A stretch of DNA of 64,000 bases from RUG626 sp051866775 (GTDB lineage Bacteria > Bacillota > Clostridia > Oscillospirales > Oscillospiraceae), in assembly GCA_051866775.1 (NCBI GenBank), contig JBJDXR010000031.1, positions 42,123 to 106,122 on the forward strand, read 5' to 3'. The position numbers were made by a program, and so were the translations under genes. Every line of letters starts with the position of its first letter. Within the stretch, counting starts at the first letter, position 1. A model generated the notes under the pieces. It was not told the DNA's origin. It did no database searches and was given only the letters and a program-made list of their open reading frames with translations. Shown in pieces: positions 24,342 to 34,022 of this stretch.

Positions 24342-25796
24342 TCAGGGCTTGTGCGAGTGGTCTTCTGATTCAAAAAAGAACGTGACATTTTGGGCGTTGC
24401 CTTTGCCGCTTTTCGTTTTTTTATTCTGCTTTCCGGAGGAGACGTTCGGACGGCGCTTTTGTACCAGCAGGACAGCAACCGCGGCAACCGCCACCACAAC
24501 AATGCCGCCGGCAATCAGGAATATCCTCATAAGTTCAGTTTTGGCAGCCTGCTGCTGTCCGGCAGCCTCAGTGACCGGTTCCGTCTCGGCAGGCTGCTGC
24601 TGTCCGGAAGCCTCCGCGACAGGGGACTCATGAGGCTCTGCCAGGAGAAGTGTGCACGTAGCCAGAGCATTGGCCTCCATGGAAGCGTCCGTCAGACCAC
24701 TGAGTTCCAGCGTCCAACCGGCAGGGTCTGTCAATTCCGGACAGCGCAGAACGGCGCAGTTGCTTTCCTGAGCATCTAGGTTGAAAGAAACGGTCTGCCC
24801 GGACGGCCCCTTGAGCACATAGCATCCGGCGTCGCCAGCGTTGGCCATGGCCTCGCTGAACCGAACCGTCACCATGCCTTCGCCGACGGCAGTATCAACA
24901 GAGAGGACATACGGCGGCTTTTCATCCGGTACCCACTGCGTAGGGCGAATATTCAGATCCAGCGTATCCAGCTGGCCGAAGCGGATACTCAGCCGGTGAT
25001 CCTGTCCGTCAGCAATATTGCTGGGTGCGGTGAGCTGTAGGTGCCAGATCTGATCAATACACAGCAGCAATTCTTCCAGCTTCTGCGTTGCATTTTCCGG
25101 TGAAAAGGAGTACAGGTCACCGCCGGATAACTGGATAAACTCCCGGAAATGGTTCCTGACAGCCTCATCAGCAGAGTCGACTGCCAATGCATATACCGCC
25201 ACGCCGCTCTGCTGAAGGATCCTCTCCAATTCCTCCTGGGTCATACCGGCGTCGGTGTCGTCTACACCATCGGACACCACCACGGCTACCCGGCGCATAT
25301 CGCTTCTGGTGGAGGCGGTCTCTACCAGCGTATTCATGGCGTCATAGAAACAGGTGTTGTTGTCGGTGCTGTGGATCGTATCCAATGCAGCCTCCACTTC
25401 TTCGGCGGACTCTCCGCCATGCAGCAAGATGTTTACCTCGTTTCCAAAGGAGATGAGCGCCAGTTGGTCACTCTGTTCCATCTGTCGGTAGGTTTTAAGC
25501 ACAGCATCTCTTGCGGCGGCCAAGTAACTTTCGCTGATGGAACGGGAAATATCCAGCATAAACACATAAAAGATCCCCTGGTCGGAGGGACGGAGCGATT
25601 CTACCTGCAGTGGAACGTCATCCAGCGTTGCGAAGACATCCTGCAGTGTCAGCGTTTCAAGCGCGGTTTCACCGTTATGGACGAACACATCTATCCGCGG
25701 CATGACTGGCTGTACCTGCTCCAGGGATACGGCGCCCGCGCTGGTGCAGAGCAGCGCCGCTGTGGCAGCGGCGGCAAACAAAGAACGAAGCTTCAT
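24342..25796 (-). CDS. Membrane-anchored von Willebrand factor A domain protein
   Basis: Predicted surface protein of 484 residues. The ATG at 25796 follows GGAAGGGTG. A signal peptide ends near residue 22. The VWA domain has the MIDAS start D81-x-S83-x-S85 and the VVSDGVDD strand. A following beta-rich part (residues ~280-400) resembles a bacterial Ig-like domain (VTVRFSEAMANAG). A linker with two similar GQQQ-containing units leads to one membrane helix at about 430-452 and a short basic cytoplasmic tail. It is transcribed divergently from the pilus operon and shares its codon style, so a role in adhesion or pilus function is likely but inferred. Confidence 0.85.
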   Translation of the reverse strand: MKLRSLFAAAATAALLCTSAGAVSLEQVQPVMPRIDVFVHNGETALETLTLQDVFATLDDVPLQVESLRPSDQGIFYVFMLDISRSISESYLAAARDAVLKTYRQMEQSDQLALISFGNEVNILLHGGESAEEVEAALDTIHSTDNNTCFYDAMNTLVETASTRSDMRRVAVVVSDGVDDTDAGMTQEELERILQQSGVAVYALAVDSADEAVRNHFREFIQLSGGDLYSFSPENATQKLEELLLCIDQIWHLQLTAPSNIADGQDHRLSIRFGQLDTLDLNIRPTQWVPDEKPPYVLSVDTAVGEGMVTVRFSEAMANAGDAGCYVLKGPSGQTVSFNLDAQESNCAVLRCPELTDPAGWTLELSGLTDASMEANALATCTLLLAEPHESPVAEASGQQQPAETEPVTEAAGQQQAAKTELMRIFLIAGGIVVVAVAAVAVLLVQKRRPNVSSGKQNKKTKSGKGNAQNVTFFFESEDHSHKP

Positions 25797-25868
25797 AAGA
25801 AACACCCTTCCAGTAAAAAAACATGGCGACCGTACCGGCAGCCAAGAGAAACCTGAATTTCATCCTTA

Positions 25869-25897
25869 ATTGTATCATAAAAAGACAGCTGCGGCAA
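25869..25897 (-). promoter_or_regulatory. Promoter of the VWA-protein gene
   Basis: On the minus strand, TTGCCG (25897-25892) and TACAAT (25874-25869) are 17 bases apart. The -10 box is perfect at five of six positions; the -35 box is weaker. Confidence 0.65.
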
Positions 25898-26030
25898 TTA
25901 CCTTTTGCCGGGGGATTTTATGTGCTCAGAAAAACTTACACGCTTCCTATGTGCACAAAATCCGGTAATTTTAACAAAAGTGAGCCTTAAAATGGGGTCG
26001 AAACATGCCCTTTTTTTGAGTGATTCCTAC

Positions 26031-26059
26031 TTGACAAACTTTGTTCACAATTTTATCAT
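26031..26059 (+). promoter_or_regulatory. Promoter of the type IV pilus operon
   Basis: TTGACA at 26031-26036 and TATCAT at 26054-26059 are separated by 17 bases. The start near 26066 leaves about 90 bases of leader before pilB. The rest of the 361-base gap between the VWA gene and pilB (25797-26157) holds only the opposite promoter and a run of seven T at 26011-26017. Confidence 0.8.
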
Positions 26060-26157
26060 ATATTTAGCAACCTAACAGTATATATTTTACAGTGACTTTT
26101 AAGATATGTATCCGATGAGAATGTGAGAACGCGGACACCAACGAGTGGGAGGGTACC

Positions 26158-27858
26158 ATGGCGGAGAGAGTGAAAGTACATTTGGGCATGCTGCTTGTCC
26201 AGGAAGGGATCATCACTGAAAGCCAGTTGAACGAGGCACTAGCGGCACAAAAAAATACCCATAAGCGTTTAGGTGATTGCCTGGTACAACTGGGCTTTGC
26301 CACCGAGGATGACGTGGTCAACGTTTTGAGTGTACAGCTAAATATCCCCCGCATTGACCTGCGGGGGATTCGTGTTGATCCGGAAATCATCAGCATGGTC
26401 GGCGGCAAGGTGTTGCGCCGGCACGGCGTACTGCCCGTTGCCTTTGACGAGAGACACTCCAATACGCTGATTCTGGCCATGAGCGATCCTTTGGACATGA
26501 GTGCCCAGGATGATATTACCATTATCACCAACTGCATGGTCGAACCCCGTATTGCCACCATGGCAGAGATCAACGCTGTGCTGGATAAGTATTTCGGCAA
26601 CGATGAGGCCATGAGTGCCGCTGAGAAATATGCCAAGGACCGGGAGGAACAACAACAGCAGGTGGCCAAGGCCGACGCCCAGCAGCAGAACGAGCTGAAT
26701 AACGCCCCCATCGTGCAGCTGGTACGCTCTATTATCGAGCAGGCCGTCCGCCAGCGAGCCAGCGACATTCATCTGGACGCCCTGGAGAAGCAGGTGCGGG
26801 TACGCTACCGGATAGACGGCGTGCTGGTGGAGAAAATGATGTATGACATCAGTCTTTTGCCCGCCATCGTAACCCGCGTGAAGATTATGGGCGGCATGGA
26901 CATCTCCGAAAAGCGCAAGCCACAGGACGGCCGCATCACCATGGTGATCGACCTGGTGGAGTACGATATCCGTGTCAGCGTGCTGCCTTCCAGCTTTGGC
27001 GAGAAGGTGGTCATGCGTCTTGCTAATGCCAACGCCCTGACCCGCTCCAAGCGTGAGCTGGGCATGCGGGACTGGGAACTGAAAAAGTTTGAACATATTA
27101 TTGCCAACCCCAACGGCATCATGCTGGTTACCGGCCCTACCGGATCCGGCAAATCCACTACGCTGTATACCGCCCTTTCCGAGCTGAACCGGGAGAGCGT
27201 GAATATCATCACCGTTGAGGACCCGGTCGAGGCCAACATCGCGGGTATCAACCAGGTCCAGGTGAATCCCAAGGCAGACCTGACATTTGCCACAGCGCTG
27301 CGCGCTATCCTGCGTCAGGACCCTGACATCATCATGATCGGTGAGATCCGCGACTATGAGACCGCCTCTATCGCCGTTCAGGCCTCCATTACCGGACATT
27401 TGGTGGTCAGTACGCTTCATACCAACAGCGCCGCGGCCGCCATAACCCGTCTGCTGGATATGGGCGTGGAGTCCTTCCTGCTGGCGGACTCCGTGGTGGG
27501 CATCATTGCCCAGCGTCTAGCCCGCCGGCTGTGCAAGGCCTGCCGCAAGCCCCGTGCGGCCACCGCCGGGGAAAAGCACCTGCTGGGCAAGGCGGAGACG
27601 GATGACGTGACCATATATGACGCCTGCGGTTGCCCCCTGTGCAACGAGACCGGCTTCTTCGGCCGGATCGGCGTCTATGAGATCATTGAGATGACGCCGG
27701 AACTGCGGCAGATCATCACGGCGAAAGGGTCCACGGAGCAGATCAAGGCCAAGGCCCTGGAGCAAGGGATGCACACGCTGCGCATGAGTGCGGCGGACTA
27801 TGTGCTGGAGGGCATCACCACCATTGATGAGATGATGAAAGTCTCTTTTGAGGATTAA
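26158..27858 (+). CDS. pilB: Type IV pilus extension ATPase PilB
   Basis: Hexameric cytoplasmic motor that powers pilin polymerisation. 566 residues. An N-terminal MshEN-type domain (LGMLLVQEGIITESQLNEAL) is followed by the GspE core. Walker A is GPTGSGKST with K332, Walker B is DPDIIMIGEIRD with E396, and a four-cysteine zinc site sits at C459, C462, C492 and C495. Ribosome-binding site GGGAGGG lies five bases before the ATG. It is the first gene of the operon, followed by pilT after 37 bases. Confidence 0.96.
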   Translation: MAERVKVHLGMLLVQEGIITESQLNEALAAQKNTHKRLGDCLVQLGFATEDDVVNVLSVQLNIPRIDLRGIRVDPEIISMVGGKVLRRHGVLPVAFDERHSNTLILAMSDPLDMSAQDDITIITNCMVEPRIATMAEINAVLDKYFGNDEAMSAAEKYAKDREEQQQQVAKADAQQQNELNNAPIVQLVRSIIEQAVRQRASDIHLDALEKQVRVRYRIDGVLVEKMMYDISLLPAIVTRVKIMGGMDISEKRKPQDGRITMVIDLVEYDIRVSVLPSSFGEKVVMRLANANALTRSKRELGMRDWELKKFEHIIANPNGIMLVTGPTGSGKSTTLYTALSELNRESVNIITVEDPVEANIAGINQVQVNPKADLTFATALRAILRQDPDIIMIGEIRDYETASIAVQASITGHLVVSTLHTNSAAAAITRLLDMGVESFLLADSVVGIIAQRLARRLCKACRKPRAATAGEKHLLGKAETDDVTIYDACGCPLCNETGFFGRIGVYEIIEMTPELRQIITAKGSTEQIKAKALEQGMHTLRMSAADYVLEGITTIDEMMKVSFED

Positions 27859-27895
27859 CCCGCGCCCCGGGCGCGAGCAGGAGCGGAGAACGCAT

Positions 27896-28951
27896 ATGAA
27901 GACCTTTAATGAATTGATCAACGAGGCTGTGAACTGTCGGGCCTCGGACATACACCTGACGGTGGGCATCCCGCCCACGGCCAGGATCGACGGCACCCTG
28001 TGCCACATGGGCGGCGAGAAGTGTACGCCGGCCGATACTGAGGAACTGGCAGCCAGCATTATGGACGCCCATCAAAAGGAGACTTTGGAACGCCGCGGCG
28101 AAGTGGACTTTGCCTACTCCGTCCACGGTGCGGGTCGTTTCCGTATCAATGTGTTCCGTCAGAGGGGTTCACTGGCCATAGCGGCCCGTGTGCTGAACCC
28201 GGAGATTCCGGAGCCCCAGGAGTTGGGTATTCCGGAGGCTCTGGTGCAGGTCTGCGACAAGAAGCGGGGCTTGGTGCTGGTCACCGGACCTACAGGCTCC
28301 GGCAAGTCCACCACTTTGGCATCCCTCATCGACGTCATCAACAAGACGTCCTCCCGCCATATCATCACCATGGAGGACCCCATTGAATACCTCCACCGGC
28401 ACAACAAGTCTATTGTCAACCAGCGGGAGATGGGCAGCGACTCTGCCGACTATGCCTCCGCACTCCGGGCGGCTCTTAGGGAGGACCCGGACGTGCTTTT
28501 GGTAGGCGAGATGCGTGACCTGGAGACCATCTCCACCGCCATTACCGCTGCGGAGACCGGCCATTTGGTGTTTTCTACCCTGCACACCATCGGCGCGGCC
28601 AACACCATCGACCGTATTGTGGATGTATTCCCGCCCTATCAGCAGCAGCAGATCCGCACACAGCTGGCGGATGTGCTGGAATGTGTGGCATCCCAGCAGC
28701 TGCTGCCCCGGATGTCCGGGGAGGGGCGCGTGGCAGCCATCGAACTGATGCTCTCCAACAGTGCTATCCGCTCCCACATTCGGGAGTCCAAGACCTTCCA
28801 AATTGCCTCTGTCATGCAGACAAACCGCAAGCAGGGCATGGTCACCATGGATGACGCCCTGCTGACCCTGCACCAGCATGGGGAGATCAGCCGGGAGAGT
28901 GCGCTGTCATACGCACAGGACCCCGCGGCCCTGAAAAAGCGCCTGATCTGA
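27896..28951 (+). CDS. pilT: Type IV pilus retraction ATPase PilT
   Basis: Motor that depolymerises pili and drives twitching motility. The ATG at 27896 gives 351 residues. The N-terminal ASDIHLTVGIPP motif, Walker A (lysine near residue 137), the GEMRDLETI Walker B segment and the AIRSHIRE region near the C terminus (the AIRNLIRE motif of PilT) are present. It lacks the four-cysteine site of PilB, as expected. Having PilT in the operon implies retractable pili rather than a secretion-only pseudopilus. Confidence 0.96.
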   Translation: MKTFNELINEAVNCRASDIHLTVGIPPTARIDGTLCHMGGEKCTPADTEELAASIMDAHQKETLERRGEVDFAYSVHGAGRFRINVFRQRGSLAIAARVLNPEIPEPQELGIPEALVQVCDKKRGLVLVTGPTGSGKSTTLASLIDVINKTSSRHIITMEDPIEYLHRHNKSIVNQREMGSDSADYASALRAALREDPDVLLVGEMRDLETISTAITAAETGHLVFSTLHTIGAANTIDRIVDVFPPYQQQQIRTQLADVLECVASQQLLPRMSGEGRVAAIELMLSNSAIRSHIRESKTFQIASVMQTNRKQGMVTMDDALLTLHQHGEISRESALSYAQDPAALKKRLI

Positions 28952-29028
28952 GCGGGCGGCAAAGAAGAAAATAACATCTGTCCGGGGTGCTGTTCCCCGG
29001 GCGGAACACAGGAGTGTGATCCGACTAT

Positions 29029-30243
29029 ATGACATATGCCTATCTCGTGATGAACCCCGCCGGCAAGGAAGTGAAGGGCAGCCTGGAGGCTGAGAGCCGT
29101 CAGGAAGCAGCACTTCAGCTCCAGGCGGAGGGCAACACCCTGATCTCCCTGACCGAGGCCAACGTCCTGTCCAAGGAGATCAAATTGGGCATCTTTCAGA
29201 AGAAGCCAAAGCCCCGTGACATGGCCGTGTTCTGCCGCCAGTTTGTCTCCATCATCGATGCCGGCGTGCCCGTGACCTCCGCCCTGCGGATGCTGGGGGA
29301 GCAGACGGAGAACAAGATGCTGGCCGAAGCCATTAACGGCTGCCGGGAGTCCATAGAGAAGGGCTCCTCCCTGGCCGACGCCATGCGGGAACACCGGCAG
29401 GTGTTTTCTGACCTGTTCATCACCCTGGTGGAGGCCGGCGAGGCCTCCGGCAGTTTGGACGTGTCCTTCACCCGTATGGCCAACCAGTTTGAAAAAGAGG
29501 CCAAAATCAAGGGACTCATCAAAAAGAGCTCCATCTACCCCATCATCGTCTGCGTGGTGGCGGTGGTGGTGGTCATCGTTATGCTGACCTTCGTGGTGCC
29601 CCAGTTTGAATCCATGCTGTCGGACCTGGGCAGCGACCTGCCCATGCTGACCAAGATCGTAGTGACGGCCAGCCACCTGCTCATCAAGCGGTGGTATGTG
29701 TTCCTGGCGGTCATCGTGGCACTGGTGCTGGGCATCCGCCACTATAAACACACTGAGGGCGGCGGCCGCTTCTTTGGCCGCCTGGGTATTAAGGCACCCC
29801 TGGTGGGCAAGCTGACGGTGAAGAGCGCTTCCGCCCGGATGGCCCGGACTCTGTCCACACTGCTGGGCTCCGGCATCCCCCTCATCGAGGCCCTGGACAT
29901 CGTCAGCCAGACCATGGGCAATGTGTTCTTTCGGGAGGCCCTGGAGGACGCCAAGGACGACGTGGCCATGGGCGACCCTCTGTCCGACAGCATCGAGCGC
30001 TGCGGCCTCTTCCCGCCCCTGGTGCACCACATGATCCGCATCGGTGAGGAGACCGGCGACATCGAGGAGATGCTCGCCAAGCTGGCGGAGTATTACGAGG
30101 AAGAGGTGGAGCTCACCACCCAGCAGGTCATGGCCGCCGTGGAGCCCCTCATCATCATTGTGCTGGCCCTCATTGTGGGCATCATCGTGGGGGCCGTCAT
30201 GCTGCCCATGATGAGCATGTACAGCGCTCTGGATAACCTGTAA
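29029..30243 (+). CDS. pilC: Type IV pilus inner-membrane platform protein PilC
   Basis: Polytopic membrane protein that connects the motors to the growing pilus. 404 residues with two GspF domains of about 120 residues each and three long membrane segments (near 170-195, 225-240 and 370-395). The motifs FCRQFVSIIDAGVPVTSALRML-type and LSTLLGSGIPLIEALDIV head the two halves. The second domain ends in IIIVLALIVGIIVGAVMLPMM. It follows pilT after 77 bases. Confidence 0.95.
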   Translation: MTYAYLVMNPAGKEVKGSLEAESRQEAALQLQAEGNTLISLTEANVLSKEIKLGIFQKKPKPRDMAVFCRQFVSIIDAGVPVTSALRMLGEQTENKMLAEAINGCRESIEKGSSLADAMREHRQVFSDLFITLVEAGEASGSLDVSFTRMANQFEKEAKIKGLIKKSSIYPIIVCVVAVVVVIVMLTFVVPQFESMLSDLGSDLPMLTKIVVTASHLLIKRWYVFLAVIVALVLGIRHYKHTEGGGRFFGRLGIKAPLVGKLTVKSASARMARTLSTLLGSGIPLIEALDIVSQTMGNVFFREALEDAKDDVAMGDPLSDSIERCGLFPPLVHHMIRIGEETGDIEEMLAKLAEYYEEEVELTTQQVMAAVEPLIIIVLALIVGIIVGAVMLPMMSMYSALDNL

Positions 30244-30269
30244 GGCTGTCCCCCCAACTTAATCGATCA

Positions 30270-30290
30270 CGGCCGCAAGGGGAGCGGCCG
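30270..30290 (+). promoter_or_regulatory. GC-rich hairpin between pilC and the pilin gene
   Basis: CGGCCGC and GCGGCCG pair over a 7-base loop, about 44 bases before the pilin start and without a T run. It could stabilise the pilin mRNA or mark a processing site, allowing more pilin than motor protein. Confidence 0.45.
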
Positions 30291-30333
30291 GGTCACATAT
30301 AAAAAACAAGATATGAGAAAGGATTGATCTCTC

Positions 30334-30750
30334 ATGAAGAATCTCCTGAAGAAGATCCGCAAGTCCAACAAGGGCTTCACCCTGGTGGAGCTGATCATCG
30401 TCATCGCCATCATCGCTGTTCTGACTGCCGTTTTGGCCCCTCAGTACATCAAGTACGTTAATCAGTCCAGAATTGCTGCTGATGATAATACTGCCGCTAC
30501 CCTGCTGAACGAAGTTCAGGTCGCCATGGTGGATGCAGCTGTTACCGCTGATGCCGATGCGTTGACCGGTGGTGGCTCGATTACGGTGGACAATGATGGT
30601 GCTGTGGCTGACGCTTCTGTTCCCGCTGCGGTTATAACTGCTTTGAATACTGCTGACCCCAACTGGGAGCAGGCTGCTACGAAGCAGGAGGGCGAAAGCT
30701 TTACTATTAATTTGACTGACACAGGTGCTACACTGACAAAATCTTGGTAA
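30334..30750 (+). CDS. pilA: Major type IV pilin (PilA-like)
   Basis: Pilus subunit precursor of 138 residues. A basic leader of 14 residues ends in G, followed by FTLVELIIVIAIIAVL, so cleavage and N-methylation at Phe are expected; Glu at mature position 5 is present. The helix continues to about residue 65. The small globular part is rich in Ala, Asp and Thr and has no cysteine. Placed directly before the peptidase gene. Judged the major pilin from its small size and position. Confidence 0.9.
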   Translation: MKNLLKKIRKSNKGFTLVELIIVIAIIAVLTAVLAPQYIKYVNQSRIAADDNTAATLLNEVQVAMVDAAVTADADALTGGGSITVDNDGAVADASVPAAVITALNTADPNWEQAATKQEGESFTINLTDTGATLTKSW

Positions 30751-30791
30751 CCTTCTGACGAAGAGAGCCAGCCTCTGAAAGGACCTAACCT

Positions 30792-31550
30792 ATGGATCTG
30801 TTGACGCTGCCTATTTACATACTCGTGTTTCTGCTCGGCATCACCGTCGGCAGCTTCCTGAACGTGTGCATCCTCCGCATCCCCGCGGGGGAGAGCATCG
30901 TCACAGGTCCTTCCCACTGCATGACCTGCGGTAAGCGGCTGAAATGGTGGGAGATGATCCCCCTGTTCAGCTGGCTTGCCCTGCGGGGTCGGTGTTCCGG
31001 CTGCTCCAGCCCCATCTCACCTCAATATCCCCTAATTGAGGCGGCGAATGGTGTGCTCTGGGTGCTGGTCTACCACCGCTTCGGGTTTGTACCCGATACT
31101 GTATTGGCATGCCTGCTCATGTCGGTACTGCTTGTGGCGTCGGTCATCGACGCCCGCACACGGGAGATCCCGCCGGGGACGACGATCTTTGTCGCCGTCC
31201 TCGGCCTTCTCCAAACCCTGCTCCACCCGGCCGACTGGCTCAGCCACCTGCTGGGCATGGCCGTGGTGGGCGGGGTACTTCTCCTGCTGTTTTTCCTCAG
31301 CGGCGGCGCCGCCATCGGCGGCGGCGACGTGAAGCTCATGGCGGGCGCAGGGCTGTTCCTGGGCCTGCGGCTGAATCTCACGGCCTTTTTGCTGGGCTGT
31401 GTGCTGGGCTCTGTGATCCACCTGTGTCGGATGAAGTTCCGCGGGGCGGGCCGGGACCTGGCCATGGGGCCTTACCTCTCCGCCGGTGTGGCCATCGCCC
31501 TCCTCTGGGGCGACGGGCTATGGAACTGGTATTTGGGCCTGTTTTTCTGA
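30792..31550 (+). CDS. pilD: Prepilin peptidase / N-methyltransferase PilD
   Basis: Aspartic membrane protease that cleaves and methylates the pilins of this operon. 252 residues. The N-terminal methylase domain has zinc ligands C43, C46, C68 and C71. The two catalytic aspartates are D120 (SVIDARTREIP) and D179 (GGGDVK). About eight membrane helices are predicted. It follows the pilin after 41 bases. Confidence 0.95.
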   Translation: MDLLTLPIYILVFLLGITVGSFLNVCILRIPAGESIVTGPSHCMTCGKRLKWWEMIPLFSWLALRGRCSGCSSPISPQYPLIEAANGVLWVLVYHRFGFVPDTVLACLLMSVLLVASVIDARTREIPPGTTIFVAVLGLLQTLLHPADWLSHLLGMAVVGGVLLLLFFLSGGAAIGGGDVKLMAGAGLFLGLRLNLTAFLLGCVLGSVIHLCRMKFRGAGRDLAMGPYLSAGVAIALLWGDGLWNWYLGLFF

Positions 31551-31643
31551 GCGTTTTGGAGGGGGCGTTGCCCCGGAACACTCACATCCCACGGTGTGCC
31601 AAGTGGGCACGCCATATGTGCTGTATGTTAAACTCAGAACATT

Positions 31644-31664
31644 AAAGAGCCGTCTCGGCTCTTT
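31644..31664 (+). terminator. Weak hairpin after pilD
   Basis: AAAGAGCCG and CGGCTCTTT pair over a TCT loop, followed by CAATATAAA rather than a clean T run. It may partly reduce transcription into pilM-N or act in RNA processing. Confidence 0.45.
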
Positions 31665-31712
31665 CAATATAAATAGAAATTTGTTGTTTAAAAAGGAAGG
31701 AGGCCTTTGCCT

Positions 31713-33326
31713 GTGGCTACAAAGGTACTCAATATCGAGACTGGGGACCACATCACAAAGGTGTGCGTCGCGGAAAAGCGGAGCAAAAGCTATCAGATCA
31801 GCAACAGCTTTCTCTTCCGTACCCCCTCCGGCGCGGTTCGCGACGGCCAGGTGGTCAATGTGGAGAGTATGGCGGAGGAACTGCGCCGTCAGCTGAAGGA
31901 CCACGGCGCCTCCGGCGTGAAAACTGTTACTTTTACACTTACCTCCACCAAGGTGGCCAGCCGCGAGGTCATACTGCCTCCGGTGAAGGACCAGCGTATC
32001 AAATCAGTGGTGGAGACTAACGCCGCCGACTATTTCCCTGTGGACATGAGCGGCTACTGCATTGCCCACTGCCTGCTGGAGCGGCAGGGCGGAGACAACC
32101 CGGGCTGCCGGGTGCAAGTGACCGCAGCCCCCCGAATTCTGCTGGAGAGCTACGCATCCCTGGCTGAGGCCACCGGACTGACCCTGGAGGCCGTGGACTA
32201 CTGCGGCAACAGCCAGTACCAGGTCCTCCGCACCCTCTCCGAGGAAGGCGTGGTCATGTATGTGGACGTCAATGTGTCCAACACTTTTGTCAGCTTCATG
32301 AAAAACGGCGTGCTGCTGATGCAGCGCAATATCAGCGCCGGCGGCAACGAGATACTCTCGTCCCTCCTGGAAGCCGGCGGAAAGGACCCCCAGGAGTTCC
32401 TCTCCGTTCTTGGTGACGCTGCCCGCTCTGAATATCTGGACGGACTCCTCCCCCGGGAACAGCAGGAGGACTGCCTGAACCGCCTGGTCACCGGCATTGC
32501 CCGCAGTGCCGACTTCTTCAAGTCCGGCCACGCTTCCATCCCCGTCACCAAGGTGGTGCTTATGGGCGTCTGCGGCGCTATCGCCGGACTGCGGGAAATG
32601 GTCCAAAAGGAGATCGGCCTGGAAACTGTGACCCTGCAGGATGTGAACGGCATCCGTTTCGTGGCCAACTCAGTGGGCGGCATAAATGCCTATATATCCT
32701 GCGTGGGATCCCTGGTGGCCCCACTGGAGCTGCTGCCGGAAAGCATGCGCGGCGGCCAGAAAAAGAAGAGCAAAAAAGACCGGAGAAACGAGAGCCTCAC
32801 TGCCGGTGTCGTCGCCTGCTTGGTGCTGACAGTACTGGCCGCGGGTCTAGCCGGGTTTTCCGTGAAGGGCTACTTCTCTGCCCTGCAGCAGCAGGAGCAG
32901 CTGGAACAGCGTCTTCAGGAGCTGGATTATGTAAGCCAGACCGTAGAGACATATGAGACCTATCAGGTCACGGAAGCCACCCTAAATGAGATTCGCGCTT
33001 ACAGCGAGAGCCACAACGCCTATTTGGTGGACTTTTTGGAGGAGCTGGAGCGGAAGATGCCTTCAAGCATGCTGCTGCTGTCCGCCGTGTGCGATGAGCA
33101 GGGCGTTACCATGAACATCGTGACCCCCGGCATGGAAGAGGCCAATGTGGTCATCAGTCAATTGCGGACCTTTGAATCCATCAAGCAGATGACTATCTCC
33201 ACTATCACCGAGAGCACCGATGAGGGCGGCTTTACCACGGCTTCCTTCTCTGTAAGCTGCGGCTATGAGGAGCCGGTGCAAGAACAACAGAACGCCGGGA
33301 CCGTTCAGTCTGACACGGCAGGTTAA
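31713..33326 (+). CDS. pilM: PilM-PilN fusion protein
   Basis: Assembly-complex protein joining two normally separate subunits. The GTG at 31713 lies nine bases after AAGGAAGGAGG (a TTG at 31707 is too close), giving 537 residues. Residues 1 to ~335 are an actin-like PilM (YVDVNVSNTFVSFMKNG, AGGNEI). At about 338 comes LELLPESMR, resembling the N-terminal NLLP motif by which PilN binds PilM. A basic linker, one membrane helix at about 362-383, a coiled coil and a PilN-like outer domain follow. pilO starts 15 bases downstream. The fusion is read directly from one uninterrupted frame. Confidence 0.85.
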   Translation: MATKVLNIETGDHITKVCVAEKRSKSYQISNSFLFRTPSGAVRDGQVVNVESMAEELRRQLKDHGASGVKTVTFTLTSTKVASREVILPPVKDQRIKSVVETNAADYFPVDMSGYCIAHCLLERQGGDNPGCRVQVTAAPRILLESYASLAEATGLTLEAVDYCGNSQYQVLRTLSEEGVVMYVDVNVSNTFVSFMKNGVLLMQRNISAGGNEILSSLLEAGGKDPQEFLSVLGDAARSEYLDGLLPREQQEDCLNRLVTGIARSADFFKSGHASIPVTKVVLMGVCGAIAGLREMVQKEIGLETVTLQDVNGIRFVANSVGGINAYISCVGSLVAPLELLPESMRGGQKKKSKKDRRNESLTAGVVACLVLTVLAAGLAGFSVKGYFSALQQQEQLEQRLQELDYVSQTVETYETYQVTEATLNEIRAYSESHNAYLVDFLEELERKMPSSMLLLSAVCDEQGVTMNIVTPGMEEANVVISQLRTFESIKQMTISTITESTDEGGFTTASFSVSCGYEEPVQEQQNAGTVQSDTAG

Positions 33327-33341
33327 AGAAGGGTGAATAGA

Positions 33342-33998
33342 ATGAAAATTGCAAAACATGATGTGAAGCTGCTGCTGGTTTTGGCGGGCCTGCTGATCTT
33401 TTTGGCCTCATACCTGCTGGTATTCAATCCCTTCCAGAAACGTACTCAGGAAGTGAAAAGCCGTATTAATGAGCTGCAGCCCCAGGTCCAGGCCTTAGAG
33501 GAGGACTACCTTCTATTGGCTGAGTATGAGGACGGCATTGAAACCAGCCGCGCCAATGTGGCAGAGTTGCTCAAGTTCTTCCCCGCCGACGTGAAGGAGG
33601 AGGATGTGCTCAGTTACCTTTTGACCATGGAGGCACACGAGAATATCCGCATGGAGAGCGTTACTTTTATGGACCCCGAACTGGTGCGCCAGTTTGACGC
33701 CGTGCTGGAACAGGACCGCCAGGATGTGATTGAGACCATGGAAGTCTACCGCACCAGCACAGTGATGACCGGTACCATGAGCTATCCCCAGGCAAAGAAC
33801 GTCATTGATTACTTCTACGCCAGTCCCATGCAGACCAACCTGGAAAATGTGGCTCTGACCTTCAACGCCGAGACCGGCCTGTTGACCGGTACTTTCCAGC
33901 TGGTCAAGTACTACATCAAGTGGCCTGGCGCGACATATACCCCGGAGCAGGTCCCCACCGTGGAGCGCGGCGTGAGAGACCTGTTTGGAACGACCTAA
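33342..33998 (+). CDS. pilO: PilO-like pilus alignment protein
   Basis: Bitopic membrane protein of 218 residues from the ATG at 33342, eight bases after AAAGAAGGG. A membrane helix at about 9-30 is followed by a coiled coil (KSRINELQPQVQALEEDY) and a two-lobed extracytoplasmic domain. Size, topology and position after PilN support PilO; the sequence itself is weakly conserved in this family. It should pair with the PilN half of the preceding fusion. Confidence 0.75.
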   Translation: MKIAKHDVKLLLVLAGLLIFLASYLLVFNPFQKRTQEVKSRINELQPQVQALEEDYLLLAEYEDGIETSRANVAELLKFFPADVKEEDVLSYLLTMEAHENIRMESVTFMDPELVRQFDAVLEQDRQDVIETMEVYRTSTVMTGTMSYPQAKNVIDYFYASPMQTNLENVALTFNAETGLLTGTFQLVKYYIKWPGATYTPEQVPTVERGVRDLFGTT

Positions 33999-34022
33999 GA
34001 ACCGGAAAGGAGCAGCGGCAAG

